Shown here in pieces: positions 1-9,108 of a stretch of 64,000 nucleotides of DNA. The stretch is from BOG-1112 sp964611335 (GTDB lineage: Bacteria > Bdellovibrionota_B > Oligoflexia > Oligoflexales > Bog-1112). Each line of letters opens with the position of its first letter. Position 1 is the first letter of the stretch. The position numbers and the translations under genes were made by a program. The stretch covers positions 310,001-374,000 of the forward strand of contig CAZSXR010000003.1 of NCBI GenBank assembly GCA_964611335.1. The letters run 5' to 3'. The notes under the pieces are model-generated. The model was not told where the DNA came from. It was given only the letters and a program-made list of their open reading frames with translations, and made no database searches.

Positions 1-817
1 CATCTGCAGGAATAGACATAGCTTCCTGCAAAGCAAGGATGTCACCAGGAACGAGCAGGTCCGGAGGAATCTGAGTTCTGATTCCTCCGCGTCGAACACA
101 AACTGTTGTAAGTTGTGTGTTGCTTAATAAATTAGCACTGCGTTCTGCGGACATTTCTGTGCGGTATCCGATAAAGGCATTGATTCCTATAAGCCCCATT
201 ATGACACCCGCTTCTACGACTGCTGCACTTGCGAGAGAAATCCCTGCAGAACCGAATAAAAGAAGTATGGGTAGACTGGTGAGTTGTTCTCTTAAAATTT
301 CGGAAGAACTTCTCATTTGAAATGAATGAATGCGGTTGGGGCCAAATTGCTTGCGGTATGTTTGAAGTATCTGTTCTTCCAAGCCCGTTTTTGCATCGAC
401 CTTCCAATGCGCAAGAACCGCATCTTTTTCAAGCAGATGCCAAGCTAATTCTTCTTTTTGTTCAGCTTCTGTTTCGTCTTGAAATGTTTTTGAAAAGGAA
501 AAATGGGTGAGTAGTTTTATGAGAAGTTCTATGAGGAACTCTTCTGCAAGAAGTTCAGGTTCAAAAAGCAGGAGTAAGCTTCCTGTCACAAGGTGTATCT
601 CAATATTTGTAATACTGGGCACTTGTTCAAGTTCGCTTTCTAAAAAGTTTTTAAGAAAGATGTTGTAACGGAGCAAGGGAATTCCTAGACGTATACGACC
701 TTTCACAAGGTTATGGAGAATTTTGAACGGCAAAGTGGGGGAGCTTTGCGGTTTGACAAGAGGAAGAATAGCGACGTTCTCAGAGCTTTTTGTTTTTGGA
801 AGCGCATTTAAAGGCAA
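1..817 (-). CDS. Cation-translocating P-type ATPase, N-terminal part (runs off window)
   Basis: An open frame reads leftward from a TTG at 817 through the window edge (272 residues visible, no stop). TTG is preceded by an AGAGGTGA ribosome site, and no ATG or GTG occurs early in the frame. Residues about 35-100 contain GRIRLGIPLLR and a later VTGSLLLLFEPE, which resembles the HMA-like N-terminal domain of CtpI/CtpV-type heavy-metal or cation ATPases. Then come a cytoplasmic stretch (VLAHWKVDAKTGL), two hydrophobic helices, and the actuator-domain start PGDILALQEAMSIPAD, the usual PGD...IPAD motif of P-type ATPases. The phosphorylation DKTG motif lies outside the window, so substrate specificity cannot be judged. 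It is divergent from kdpA; the 126 bases between them must hold both promoters. Confidence 0.75.
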   Translation of the reverse strand, partial: MPLNALPKTKSSENVAILPLVKPQSSPTLPFKILHNLVKGRIRLGIPLLRYNIFLKNFLESELEQVPSITNIEIHLVTGSLLLLFEPELLAEEFLIELLIKLLTHFSFSKTFQDETEAEQKEELAWHLLEKDAVLAHWKVDAKTGLEEQILQTYRKQFGPNRIHSFQMRSSSEILREQLTSLPILLLFGSAGISLASAAVVEAGVIMGLIGINAFIGYRTEMSAERSANLLSNTQLTTVCVRRGGIRTQIPPDLLVPGDILALQEAMSIPAD

Positions 818-943
818 GGTTCACCTCTCTTGTTTGAATTTTGGAACTCACCTTTTCCTCTAGCGTGAGGGAAGGAGCAAGGGTAATGTTTCGTTTTAGA
901 GTGTTAAACAGTTGAAATAAATAAGAAGCGATGGAGAGCCAGT

Positions 944-2629
944 GTGGAAACTTTGGACTTTGTTCAGGTAGCTTTCTTTCTTGTTGTGCTCGTTCTTCTG
1001 TCCAAACCTTTAGGAGTCTATATAGCAAAGGTTTTAGCAGGAGACTTTAGTCAACTCACCCCCTTATCTAAACTTGAAGAATTCCTTTTACAAATCAGTG
1101 GTGCCTCACGGGAAGAGATGAGCTGGCGAGAATATGCATTTGCCGTGTGTTCGTTGAGTTTTGTGGGTTTCATAGTTCTCTTGCTTATGATGCTCTTTCA
1201 ATTTTACTTGCCTTTGAATAGCGAACGATTCAGTGCGCTTCCCTTCTGGCTTGCTTTAAATACGGCTATCAGTTTTATGACGAACACAAACTGGCAGGCC
1301 TATTCAGGAGAAAATACCCTTTCCTATTTCACACAGATGGTTGGACTCGGTGCTCATAATTTTATCAGTGCAGCAACAGGTATTGCCATCGTTGCGGCTC
1401 TAGCGCGTGGACTCACTCGCACTTTAAATCCGTCTTTGGGAAATTTCTGGATAGACCTTTTACGCATCACTTTGTATGTGCTTTTTCCGCTTTCCGTAAT
1501 CTGGGCCATCGCTTTGATGAGTCAAGGAGTCCTGCAAAATTTTTCTTCCTATATCACTGCAAAAACTTTGGAAGGTGCTCAGCAAATACTTCCGATGGGG
1601 CCTGTTGCTTCGCAAGTTGCCATCAAACAATTGGGTTCTAACGGGGGAGGTTTCTTTGGTGTCAACAGTGCTCACCCTTTTGAAAATCCGACTGCGTTGT
1701 CTAATTTTATAGAAATGCTTGCCATCCTATTAATTCCTGCCTCTTTGCCCTTTGCCTTTGGGAGACTTGTAGGAAATAGAAAACATGGCTTTGTACTTTT
1801 TTTAAGCATGATGCTTCTTTTTCTTATCGGTTTGATTCTTGCTTTTAAAGCAGAATTTGCGGGAAATCCTGCTTTAAACAATCTTGCTTATATGGAGGGT
1901 AAAGAATTTCGTTTTGGAATTACAAACAGTGTGTTGTGGGCTATGGCTACAACGGTGACTTCCAATGGTTCTGTAAATGCTATGATGAGTTCACTTTCTC
2001 CTTTAACAGGTGGTCTTGCATTATTGAATATGATGCTTGGTGAAATTGTTTTCGGTGGTGTGGGTTCTGGTCTTTACGGGATGGTCTTATTTGCTCTGCT
2101 TACAGTTTTTATTGCAGGGTTGATGGTCGGTCGCACACCCGAGTATCTTGGGAAAAAAATAGAAGCGAATGAAATCAAACTTGCAGTGATAGGAATTCTC
2201 ATTCCTGGAGTGCTTATTCTCTCATTCTCTGCCCTTGCATCTCTAACGCAAATGGGACTTTCCAGTCTCAGTCATAAAGGTCCTCACGGACTTACAGAAA
2301 TCCTCTATGCGTTTACTTCTACTGCACAGAATAATGGGAGTGCTTTCGGTGGATTGAATGCGAATACGAATTTTTACAATATCATAACAGCGATTGCTAT
2401 GATCTTTGGTCGCTTTATGGTGATTATTCCCGTGTTGGGAATTGCAGGTCTTCTTGCTGCGAAAAAATATACTCCTCCTTCCAGTGGGAGTTTTCCAACA
2501 GATGGAGGATCTTTCATACTTTTGCTTTGCTGTACTCTTTTGATTGTCGGTGCTCTCACATATTTTCCAGCCTTGTGTCTGGGGCCTATAATGGAGCATG
2601 TCTTAGTGATGAGTGGTAGATTTTTCTAA
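944..2629 (+). CDS. kdpA: Potassium-transporting ATPase subunit A
   Basis: KdpA is the potassium-translocating, channel-like subunit of the Kdp P-type ATPase in the inner membrane. The protein has 561 residues, close to the usual 557, with about ten membrane helices. The four selectivity-filter segments are visible: TNTNWQ (113-118), SNGGGFFG (232-239), TSNGSVN (339-345) and NNGSAFGG (463-470). The start is GTG at 944 with GGAGAG just upstream; this gives an N-terminus like that of other KdpA proteins. Its TAA stop shares one base with the kdpB ATG, so the operon is translationally coupled. No kdpF-like small gene is seen upstream. Confidence 0.96.
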   Translation: METLDFVQVAFFLVVLVLLSKPLGVYIAKVLAGDFSQLTPLSKLEEFLLQISGASREEMSWREYAFAVCSLSFVGFIVLLLMMLFQFYLPLNSERFSALPFWLALNTAISFMTNTNWQAYSGENTLSYFTQMVGLGAHNFISAATGIAIVAALARGLTRTLNPSLGNFWIDLLRITLYVLFPLSVIWAIALMSQGVLQNFSSYITAKTLEGAQQILPMGPVASQVAIKQLGSNGGGFFGVNSAHPFENPTALSNFIEMLAILLIPASLPFAFGRLVGNRKHGFVLFLSMMLLFLIGLILAFKAEFAGNPALNNLAYMEGKEFRFGITNSVLWAMATTVTSNGSVNAMMSSLSPLTGGLALLNMMLGEIVFGGVGSGLYGMVLFALLTVFIAGLMVGRTPEYLGKKIEANEIKLAVIGILIPGVLILSFSALASLTQMGLSSLSHKGPHGLTEILYAFTSTAQNNGSAFGGLNANTNFYNIITAIAMIFGRFMVIIPVLGIAGLLAAKKYTPPSSGSFPTDGGSFILLLCCTLLIVGALTYFPALCLGPIMEHVLVMSGRFF

Positions 2630-4728
2630 TGGGAGAGAAAGTTGTGGAAATGTCTTCTAAAAATTCTCTGCTTAAAATGGATAAGAAAATATTTAATCGT
2701 GCGCTTAGAGATTCCTTTGCAAAATTAAAACCCTCTATTCAAGCACGAAACCCCGTGATGTTTCTTGTCTATATCGGAGCTGTCATCTGTTCTGGGATTA
2801 CGATCCGTCATTTCAACTCTTTTGATTTTCAAATTGCAGTATGGCTATGGTTTACAGTTCTCTTTGCAAACTTTGCCGAGGCCATTGCGGAAGGTAGAGG
2901 CAAAGCCCAAGCAGATTCTTTAAGAAAAACGAGAAAAGATGTTCAAGCAAAACGTATTCATGATGGAAGTGAAAGTATAGTTTCAGCAAAAGATTTGCGC
3001 AAAGGAGATATCGTTGTCTGTGTTGCGGGGGATTCTATTCCTGGTGATGGGGAAGTGATTGAAGGTGTAGCGAGTGTTGATGAATCTGCGATTACGGGGG
3101 AATCCGCGCCTGTGCTTCGGGAAAGTGGAGGAGATCGGAGTGCGGTTACGGGAGGAACTCGTGTTCTCAGTGATCGTATTGTGATTCGTATTACAGCAGA
3201 TCCTGGGAATTCTTTTCTCGATCGCATGATTCTTATGGTGGAAGGCTCCAAGCGCAAAGCAACACCGAATGAAGTGGCTTTGAATATTTTACTTGTGAGT
3301 CTGACCATCGTGTTTGTTGTAGCTGTGATTACACTGAAAGCTTTTGTGATGTACAGTGAATATGCAATGGGTTCTCAAGGGTTGGGAACAGCTTCGACCC
3401 CTATACTTATAGCTTTGTTAGTGTGTTTAATACCAACAACGATCGGAGCTTTGCTTTCTGCAATTGGTATCAGTGGCATAGATCGGTTGATTCGTAAAAA
3501 TGTGATGGCTATGAGTGGCAAAGCCGTAGAAGCATCAGGTGATATCGATGTTTTACTTTTAGATAAAACTGGCACCATCACTTTAGGAAATCGTGTAGCA
3601 AGTGCCTTGCACAACTCTACAAATGTGCCTAAAGAAAGACTTGCTAACGCAGCGCAACTTGCATCCTTAGCAGATGAAACACCCGAAGGACGTTCTATAG
3701 TTGTCCTTATCAAAGAAGAGTTTGGACTCCGGGGAAGAGATCTTGCAAGTTTAAACGCACGTTTCGTTCCTTTCTCTGCCCAAACACGCATGAGCGGAGT
3801 CGATGTTCTAAATGCGAAGAGTGAAACCACAACTGTGATTCGCAAAGGTGCAATAGATGAAATACGAAAATTTGTAGAAGCGAGAGGAGGAACCCTTCCC
3901 TCTGAACTTTCTGGAATTGCAGATCGAGTCGCGAGCTTAGGTGCAACACCTCTTGCGGTTTGTGAAAATTCGGAAGTTTTAGGAATCATCGAACTCAAAG
4001 ATGTCGTCAAAGGAGGTATTAAAGAACGTTTTGCAGAATTAAGAAGGATGGGCATTCGCACGGTTATGATCACGGGAGATAATCCTCTGACTGCTGCTTC
4101 CATAGCAGCAGAAGCGGGTGTCGATGACTTTATTGCAGGCGCTACTCCAGAAACGAAATTAAAACGCATTCGAGAAGAACAAGCTAAAGGTCACATGGTA
4201 GGCATGATCGGAGATGGAACCAACGACGCACCAGCTCTTGCCCAAGCAGATGTCGGTGTTGCAATGAACACCGGAACGCAAGCTGCTCGTGAAGCAGGGA
4301 ACATGGTAGACCTCGATAGCAATCCTACAAAACTTATAGAAATTGTAGAAACAGGTAAGCAAATGCTGATCACTCGTGGAGCTCTGACCACGTTTAGCAT
4401 TGCAAATGATGTCGCAAAATACTTTGCAATTCTACCCGCTATGTTTGGTGGACTTTATGCAAGCCAAGGATTTGCAGGTCCCTTGAGTATTTTAAATATT
4501 ATGAATTTAGGATCACCTAAAAGTGCCATACTCAGTGCTGTTATCTTCAACGCTCTGATCATTGTGATGTTGATTCCACTTGCTTTGAAAGGTGTTAAAT
4601 ACCACGCGATGGGAGCTTCTCAATTGCTGAGAAGAAATTTAGCAATTTACGGTGCAGGAGGAATTCTTGCTCCTTTTGTAGGAATTAAAATTATAGATAT
4701 TATTCTTTTAGCAGTGGGGCTCGCATGA
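2629..4728 (+). CDS. kdpB: Potassium-transporting ATPase ATP-binding subunit B
   Basis: KdpB is the catalytic P-type ATPase subunit that hydrolyses ATP to drive potassium uptake through KdpA. The 699-residue protein shows the actuator TGES motif (156-159), the phosphorylated aspartate D312 in DKTGT, and the hinge motif GDGTNDAPAL (from 528). Hydrophobic helices lie near residues 40-75, 215-260 and 580-695, as is normal for the family. ATG at 2629 overlaps the kdpA stop; a second ATG eight codons further (MSSKN) is possible. The 3' end overlaps kdpC by four bases. Confidence 0.97.
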   Translation: MGEKVVEMSSKNSLLKMDKKIFNRALRDSFAKLKPSIQARNPVMFLVYIGAVICSGITIRHFNSFDFQIAVWLWFTVLFANFAEAIAEGRGKAQADSLRKTRKDVQAKRIHDGSESIVSAKDLRKGDIVVCVAGDSIPGDGEVIEGVASVDESAITGESAPVLRESGGDRSAVTGGTRVLSDRIVIRITADPGNSFLDRMILMVEGSKRKATPNEVALNILLVSLTIVFVVAVITLKAFVMYSEYAMGSQGLGTASTPILIALLVCLIPTTIGALLSAIGISGIDRLIRKNVMAMSGKAVEASGDIDVLLLDKTGTITLGNRVASALHNSTNVPKERLANAAQLASLADETPEGRSIVVLIKEEFGLRGRDLASLNARFVPFSAQTRMSGVDVLNAKSETTTVIRKGAIDEIRKFVEARGGTLPSELSGIADRVASLGATPLAVCENSEVLGIIELKDVVKGGIKERFAELRRMGIRTVMITGDNPLTAASIAAEAGVDDFIAGATPETKLKRIREEQAKGHMVGMIGDGTNDAPALAQADVGVAMNTGTQAAREAGNMVDLDSNPTKLIEIVETGKQMLITRGALTTFSIANDVAKYFAILPAMFGGLYASQGFAGPLSILNIMNLGSPKSAILSAVIFNALIIVMLIPLALKGVKYHAMGASQLLRRNLAIYGAGGILAPFVGIKIIDIILLAVGLA

Positions 4729-5279
4729 AAACACTCCTTGTCAGTTTCCGAATGCTCTTTGTTTTGAGTCTTTTTTGTGGTGTTCTTTATCCACTTTTAG
4801 TGATGGGTATTGGAAACATTTTTTTCTCGAAGGAAATTGCAGGAAGTCTGATTGAAAAAAATGGACAGGTCATTGGTTCCTCTTTGATTGCACAAGAGTT
4901 TAAGTCCGACAAATATTTTAAATCCCGACCCTCTGCTGCAAACTATGCAACGCTTCCTTCGGGAGCAAGCAATTTAGCAGCTAGCAGTTTAGCGTTTAAA
5001 GAAACTGTTGAGAAAAGAAAAAGTGAATGGGGGGCAAAAGTCCCAGATGAGATGCTGACAAATTCTGGCAGTGGTCTCGATCCACATATTTCACCACAAG
5101 CTGTGAATTATCAGTTTGAAAAAGTAGCATATGCACGCAATTTGAATGAAGAGCAAAGGAAGAATCTCAAAGCCTTGATATTTTCAAAGATAGAAAATCC
5201 ACAATTCGGTTTTTTAGGAACACGAAAAGTGAATGTTCTGATTTTAAATCAAGCTATGGATGAATTATTTCTTCGCTGA
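4725..5279 (+). CDS. kdpC: Potassium-transporting ATPase subunit C
   Basis: KdpC is the accessory subunit that stabilises the KdpAB complex. The 184-residue protein has one N-terminal membrane helix (about 8-32) and a periplasmic domain with the family's SRPSAANY-like segment and GSGLDPHISPQAV motif. ATG overlaps the kdpB stop (ATGA). The gene ends tail-to-tail with the prolyl isomerase on the opposite strand, overlapping it by 15 bases. No kdpD sensor kinase or kdpE regulator follows, so regulation of this pump must be encoded elsewhere or differ from the E. coli model. Confidence 0.95.
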   Translation: MKTLLVSFRMLFVLSLFCGVLYPLLVMGIGNIFFSKEIAGSLIEKNGQVIGSSLIAQEFKSDKYFKSRPSAANYATLPSGASNLAASSLAFKETVEKRKSEWGAKVPDEMLTNSGSGLDPHISPQAVNYQFEKVAYARNLNEEQRKNLKALIFSKIENPQFGFLGTRKVNVLILNQAMDELFLR

Positions 5280-5996
5280 GGTCTTATGCTCAGGAGCTTC
5301 TGTGTTTGCAGGAGCTTTTTCAGGCAGAACTTCAAGAAGTTCAACCTGGAATTTTAATACAGAGTTTGCGGGGATTGGGCCTTGTCCGTGTTCACCGTAA
5401 GCAAGCTTACTTGGAATCGTCAAATTCCAAACAGAACCTACTTTCATAAGTTTCAATGCTTCTGTCCAACCTGGGATAACTTCGTTGACGCCAAACTGAG
5501 CAGGTTCGTTGCGCTTGTAAGAACTGTCGAATTCTGTTCCATCAAGGAGAGTGCCTTTGTAATGAACTTTCACCCGTGATCCATCTTTTGGCATTGCCCC
5601 TTTACCTTCTTTGCTTACTTCGTATTGCAAGCCGCTTGCAGTTGTAACCACGCCCTTTTTCTTCGTATTCGTAGCAAGATATTTTTCTCCCTCTTCTTTA
5701 TTTTTCAAAGCTTTCTGTGCTTGCTTTGCTTTCACCTTATCCTGGAGCGCTTGCATCGCCTTATGGCTTTCTTCCTCTGTTAAACGGCTTTTTTTTCCAT
5801 CGAGGGCTTCTTTGAGGCCGTCAGATAGTGCTGCAACATCCACTTCGACACCCTGATTGCGCATGTTCTCGCCGATTTGCCTGCCGATACTGTAACTTGC
5901 TTTCTCGCTATCCTCTTTCAACTTAGTCTCTCCTGCAAAAGCAAGGCTTGCACTTGTAGTCAACGCTAAAACTCCAATTTTTGTAGATACTCTCAT
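5265..5996 (-). CDS. FKBP-type peptidyl-prolyl cis-trans isomerase, Mip/FkpA-like
   Basis: A 243-residue exported prolyl isomerase and chaperone. A signal peptide (residues 1-21, ending SLAFA) is followed by a helical N-terminal dimerisation domain with the SYSIGRQIGENM motif typical of Mip/FkpA, then a long helix. The FKBP catalytic domain covers about 120-230, with VKVHYKGTLLDGTEFDSS, VIPGWTEALKLM and IPSKLAYGEHG. The C-terminal tail is short and charged. The product should act in the periplasm on folding outer-membrane or secreted proteins. In Legionella the homologue Mip supports infection of hosts, but nothing here shows such a role. Confidence 0.93.
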   Translation of the reverse strand: MRVSTKIGVLALTTSASLAFAGETKLKEDSEKASYSIGRQIGENMRNQGVEVDVAALSDGLKEALDGKKSRLTEEESHKAMQALQDKVKAKQAQKALKNKEEGEKYLATNTKKKGVVTTASGLQYEVSKEGKGAMPKDGSRVKVHYKGTLLDGTEFDSSYKRNEPAQFGVNEVIPGWTEALKLMKVGSVWNLTIPSKLAYGEHGQGPIPANSVLKFQVELLEVLPEKAPANTEAPEHKTSAKK

Positions 5997-6145
5997 GGTT
6001 CATCCTTCGTAATATGAGATTTAAGAGTTCTTCCTGCATATCATTTCAGTGCTGAAATCCGAAGGGATTTTTGTCCCATTGCTTTCTCATGAGAAAAGGT
6101 GTTTATCTGAGCTGTCAGAAAGACGTATTAAAGAAAGGTTGCCTT

Positions 6146-6505
6146 ATGAAAACCACAAGTCGTTTACTAGTCTTTTTCATCCTCTCTTCCGCTGCAACAG
6201 GCTTTGCCACGCATAAACCGCATCAAGGCAAACGTGATCTGTACTGTTTAAGTACTGAGCATCCTGCAACAACTTACAAAAAATTAAAGGAAATCGAAGG
6301 GGAAGTTCATCTCGGAATTCTCTTTAATCACGACAGCATTACAAGTGAAGAAACGTGTGAGAGTTTGATTGAACAATGCACAAAAAATTTTGGTGAGAAT
6401 TATATTTTCATTCAAAGTGCGGAAGGTCCCACTTGGGGTGTGGTTCGAGAAAAAGAGGGAGTCATCTGCTCTCATCTTTTTGAGATCGATGACTCTGAAC
6501 TTTAG
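6146..6505 (+). CDS. Small exported protein of unknown function
   Basis: A 119-residue protein that I do not recognise. ATG at 6146 is chosen over an upstream TTG at 6071 because AAGAAAGG lies at good spacing and because this start begins a clean signal peptide (MKTTSRLLVFFILSSAATGF, then ATHKP). The mature part is acidic and contains four cysteines (LYCLST, ETCESL, EQCTKN, VICSHL), consistent with disulfides in the periplasm. It converges with the next gene, leaving only five bases between the stops. Confidence 0.7.
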   Translation: MKTTSRLLVFFILSSAATGFATHKPHQGKRDLYCLSTEHPATTYKKLKEIEGEVHLGILFNHDSITSEETCESLIEQCTKNFGENYIFIQSAEGPTWGVVREKEGVICSHLFEIDDSEL

Positions 6506-6510
6506 TAGTG

Positions 6511-7641
6511 TTAAATTTCTTCTTTGAATTCTGTTTCTTTAGAAGCATACACGTAAGATGCAGCGTACTTCACAAGGGCTTTGGCATCGTAAAAAGGTGC
6601 AACGTAAGGAACAGAAGCTTTTACTAACCAGTCATAAACGCGGTCGTAAGGGATTTCGTAGAGATTATCAAGGATAACACCCATTCCATCCTTCGTGCTA
6701 GCTCCAGCAGTTGTAAGAAGGTAACTTGTGAGTATGTTTTTAGCAGTAACAGAAAGAAAAGAAGTGACTAAAGGAAGAGCCCATCGAACAGCGAAGTTCG
6801 AATCTGCTAATTCAGCTCTGTTTTGTGCGTAGCTATTTTTAGCATTCATAAGAGCGGATTGTAAAAAGTAGTTTCCTAGGAAAAATACAAAGTTTTGGGC
6901 GCCGTTTTTTAAATCAAATTTCTCTAGAACATACTCATCAAGAATAAGTGCTATGGAACCGCTAGGAAGGTTTTCCAGAACAGCTTTCAGAGGCCACTGG
7001 GCGTTTAAATTTTCTGTAAAGTAGTCCCAATAACTTTGAGCAATGTACTGGTCTCCAAATTTTTTCTTGCGTGCTTTGTCGATCTGTTGCTTTTCTTTTT
7101 CAATATTTACAAAGATACGAGCTACCATGTCAGAAGGCATGTTTGCACGTTTTGCAGCTGCGTCTATATCATATCCGAGGAAGTATCCTGCAACAACGCC
7201 TCCGACCTTACCCGCGATCTTTGAGTACTGACTGTAAGTGTGTCCTGGGCCATAATGCACTCCTGTGCTTCCCACTGTGATTCCAAAAGATTCTTTGATC
7301 ACAGCTGTTGGAACTTTAGCAATGTCTCTAAGAACAGCGTTAGCAGCAGCTGAGCTAAAATGAAAATAGGTGCTTACTAGCATTTCAATCGGAGTTAGAA
7401 AGGCAGCATCAATGATAAGTTCTTTACTGTTGGGGATATGATTTATGAAAAATTCGAGAGGTGAAAGATAGTCCGTGCTTTGGTCTTCAGGAATTGTGCA
7501 ATAAGAACTGTCTGCATTAGGATCTTCGGAATATCCCTTTTCACAAGGATCAACCAAAGCCGTTGTAGCTGCAAAAGCTTGAGTGAAAGGACTCACGAGT
7601 AAATACGAACTCATGACAGAAACGAACACATGCATTCTCAT
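6511..7641 (-). CDS. Exported protein of unknown function
   Basis: About 376 residues. ATG at 7641 has an AGG ribosome site seven bases upstream and opens directly on a signal peptide (MRMHVFVSVMSSYLL to AFA); the frame extends further upstream to 7692 but without a better start. The mature part has an acidic cysteine-containing start (DPCEKGYSEDPNADSSYC), then mixed hydrophobic helical stretches (VGGVVAGYFLGYDI, FAVRWALPLVTSFLS), so it may associate with a membrane. No motif identifies a function. Confidence 0.7.
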   Translation of the reverse strand: MRMHVFVSVMSSYLLVSPFTQAFAATTALVDPCEKGYSEDPNADSSYCTIPEDQSTDYLSPLEFFINHIPNSKELIIDAAFLTPIEMLVSTYFHFSSAAANAVLRDIAKVPTAVIKESFGITVGSTGVHYGPGHTYSQYSKIAGKVGGVVAGYFLGYDIDAAAKRANMPSDMVARIFVNIEKEKQQIDKARKKKFGDQYIAQSYWDYFTENLNAQWPLKAVLENLPSGSIALILDEYVLEKFDLKNGAQNFVFFLGNYFLQSALMNAKNSYAQNRAELADSNFAVRWALPLVTSFLSVTAKNILTSYLLTTAGASTKDGMGVILDNLYEIPYDRVYDWLVKASVPYVAPFYDAKALVKYAASYVYASKETEFKEEI

Positions 7642-7872
7642 AAAAAACCTCACATTATGTGGTGAAAAAACAAAGAAAAATGGCAGACGCATTTCCAGTA
7701 GAAGTTATGCAGTCATAGTATAGGAAGTGAACGGCTGTCGTTTTGATGACGTATGAGAAAATGATGAAAAAGTCAAGGTATCATTTACTTTTGCAGTCAT
7801 TCATTAGTCTTACAAAAACCCCGTAATATTGCTAGGATCTGGCACCTCAAACACCTAGGAGCTTATTTCTAT

Positions 7873-9108
7873 ATGGACCATTTTTTATACAGAGGTACTG
7901 AAGCTTATTGTGAAGATCTAGCTTTGGCTGAAATTGCCGATGCTGTTGATACCCCTGCTTATGTATATTCCTCTGAGACACTGCTCAGACATTGCAAAGA
8001 ATTTCAAAAAGCATTTCATTCTCATCCCACCCATTTTTGTTATGCAGTGAAGGCAAACAGCAATCTTTCTGTACTCAAAACAATATTCTCTCAAAATTTT
8101 GGTGCCGATATAGTTTCTCAAGGTGAATTAGAGCGTGCTCTACGCGCAAAAGCAAAACATATAGTGTATTCCGGTGTTGGGAAAAAAGACTCAGAAATAC
8201 AAAGGGCACTCGAAGTAGGAATACTTGCATTCAATGTGGAATCTTTTTTTGAACTTGAACGCATTGCAATCCTTGCTGCAAAACTTTCTAAAAAAGCACC
8301 GATCTGTCTACGGGTGAATCCACATATCGATGCAAAAACGCATCCGAAAATAGCAACGGGTTTGTATTCTACAAAATTCGGGATTGCATTAGATCAGCTT
8401 GAAAATTTTATAAGTTTTATAAAAGAAAATTCTTCTCATCTCGAACTCATAGGATTGGCGTGTCATATTGGAAGTCAACTTGTGGATTTGGAACCTATTT
8501 CCCAAGCGGCAGAAGAGATGGTCAAACTTTCAAAAAAGATTTCGGGAGAAGGTTTTGGATTGCGCTACTTAAATTTAGGTGGAGGTTTGGGTATCCAATA
8601 TACGGATGAAAGAGCACCATCTATTGCAGATTATGCAGAAACGATTTTGCAACATGTTCGAAAAAGTTCTTTGGAATTGATACTCGAACCCGGACGTGTC
8701 CTTGTAGGAAATTCCGGAGTGCTACTTACAAAAGTTCTTGGAATTAAAGAAACACCTCAACATAAATTTCTTATCGTTGACTCTGCTATGAATGATTTGA
8801 TCAGACCTACTTTGTACGAAGCACAACACACTTTTTGTACTGTGAAAAATTTCGAAAAAAAGAAGATGCAAAAATATGACATTGTAGGGCCCGTGTGTGA
8901 AAGTGGCGATTTCCTCGGTAAAAACATCGAACTTCCTCCACTCGCAAGAGGAGATTTGATCTATGTGCGAACATGTGGAGCCTATGGTGCATCGATGTCT
9001 TCGAATTACAATTCTCGTACGCGTGCGGTAGAAGTTTTAGTGGAAGGCTCGAAGTTTCGTATAGTGCGCAAGCGCGAAACGTTCGAAGATCTGTGGAGAG
9101 GTGAATGA
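7873..9108 (+). CDS. lysA: Diaminopimelate decarboxylase
   Basis: LysA removes CO2 from meso-diaminopimelate to make lysine, the last step of the pathway. The 411-residue protein belongs to the alanine-racemase-fold, PLP-dependent group IV decarboxylases. The PLP lysine is K60 in CYAVKAN; the GGGLG phosphate-binding loop is near 236-240; CESGD begins at C342 and supplies active-site residues from the partner subunit of the dimer. An AGGAG ribosome site lies 11 bases upstream, slightly far. The stop overlaps the lysC start, and with pyrD the three genes form one transcription unit. Confidence 0.95.
   Translation: MDHFLYRGTEAYCEDLALAEIADAVDTPAYVYSSETLLRHCKEFQKAFHSHPTHFCYAVKANSNLSVLKTIFSQNFGADIVSQGELERALRAKAKHIVYSGVGKKDSEIQRALEVGILAFNVESFFELERIAILAAKLSKKAPICLRVNPHIDAKTHPKIATGLYSTKFGIALDQLENFISFIKENSSHLELIGLACHIGSQLVDLEPISQAAEEMVKLSKKISGEGFGLRYLNLGGGLGIQYTDERAPSIADYAETILQHVRKSSLELILEPGRVLVGNSGVLLTKVLGIKETPQHKFLIVDSAMNDLIRPTLYEAQHTFCTVKNFEKKKMQKYDIVGPVCESGDFLGKNIELPPLARGDLIYVRTCGAYGASMSSNYNSRTRAVEVLVEGSKFRIVRKRETFEDLWRGE

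Noticed and set aside
886..915. Short frame upstream of kdpA that might be KdpF
   Set aside because: Only nine codons (MFRFRVLNS) with no hydrophobic helix, so it is not KdpF.
7800..7872. Lysine riboswitch before lysA
   Set aside because: The leader is too short and lacks the conserved multi-helix core; only a short CCTAGG-type repeat is seen.
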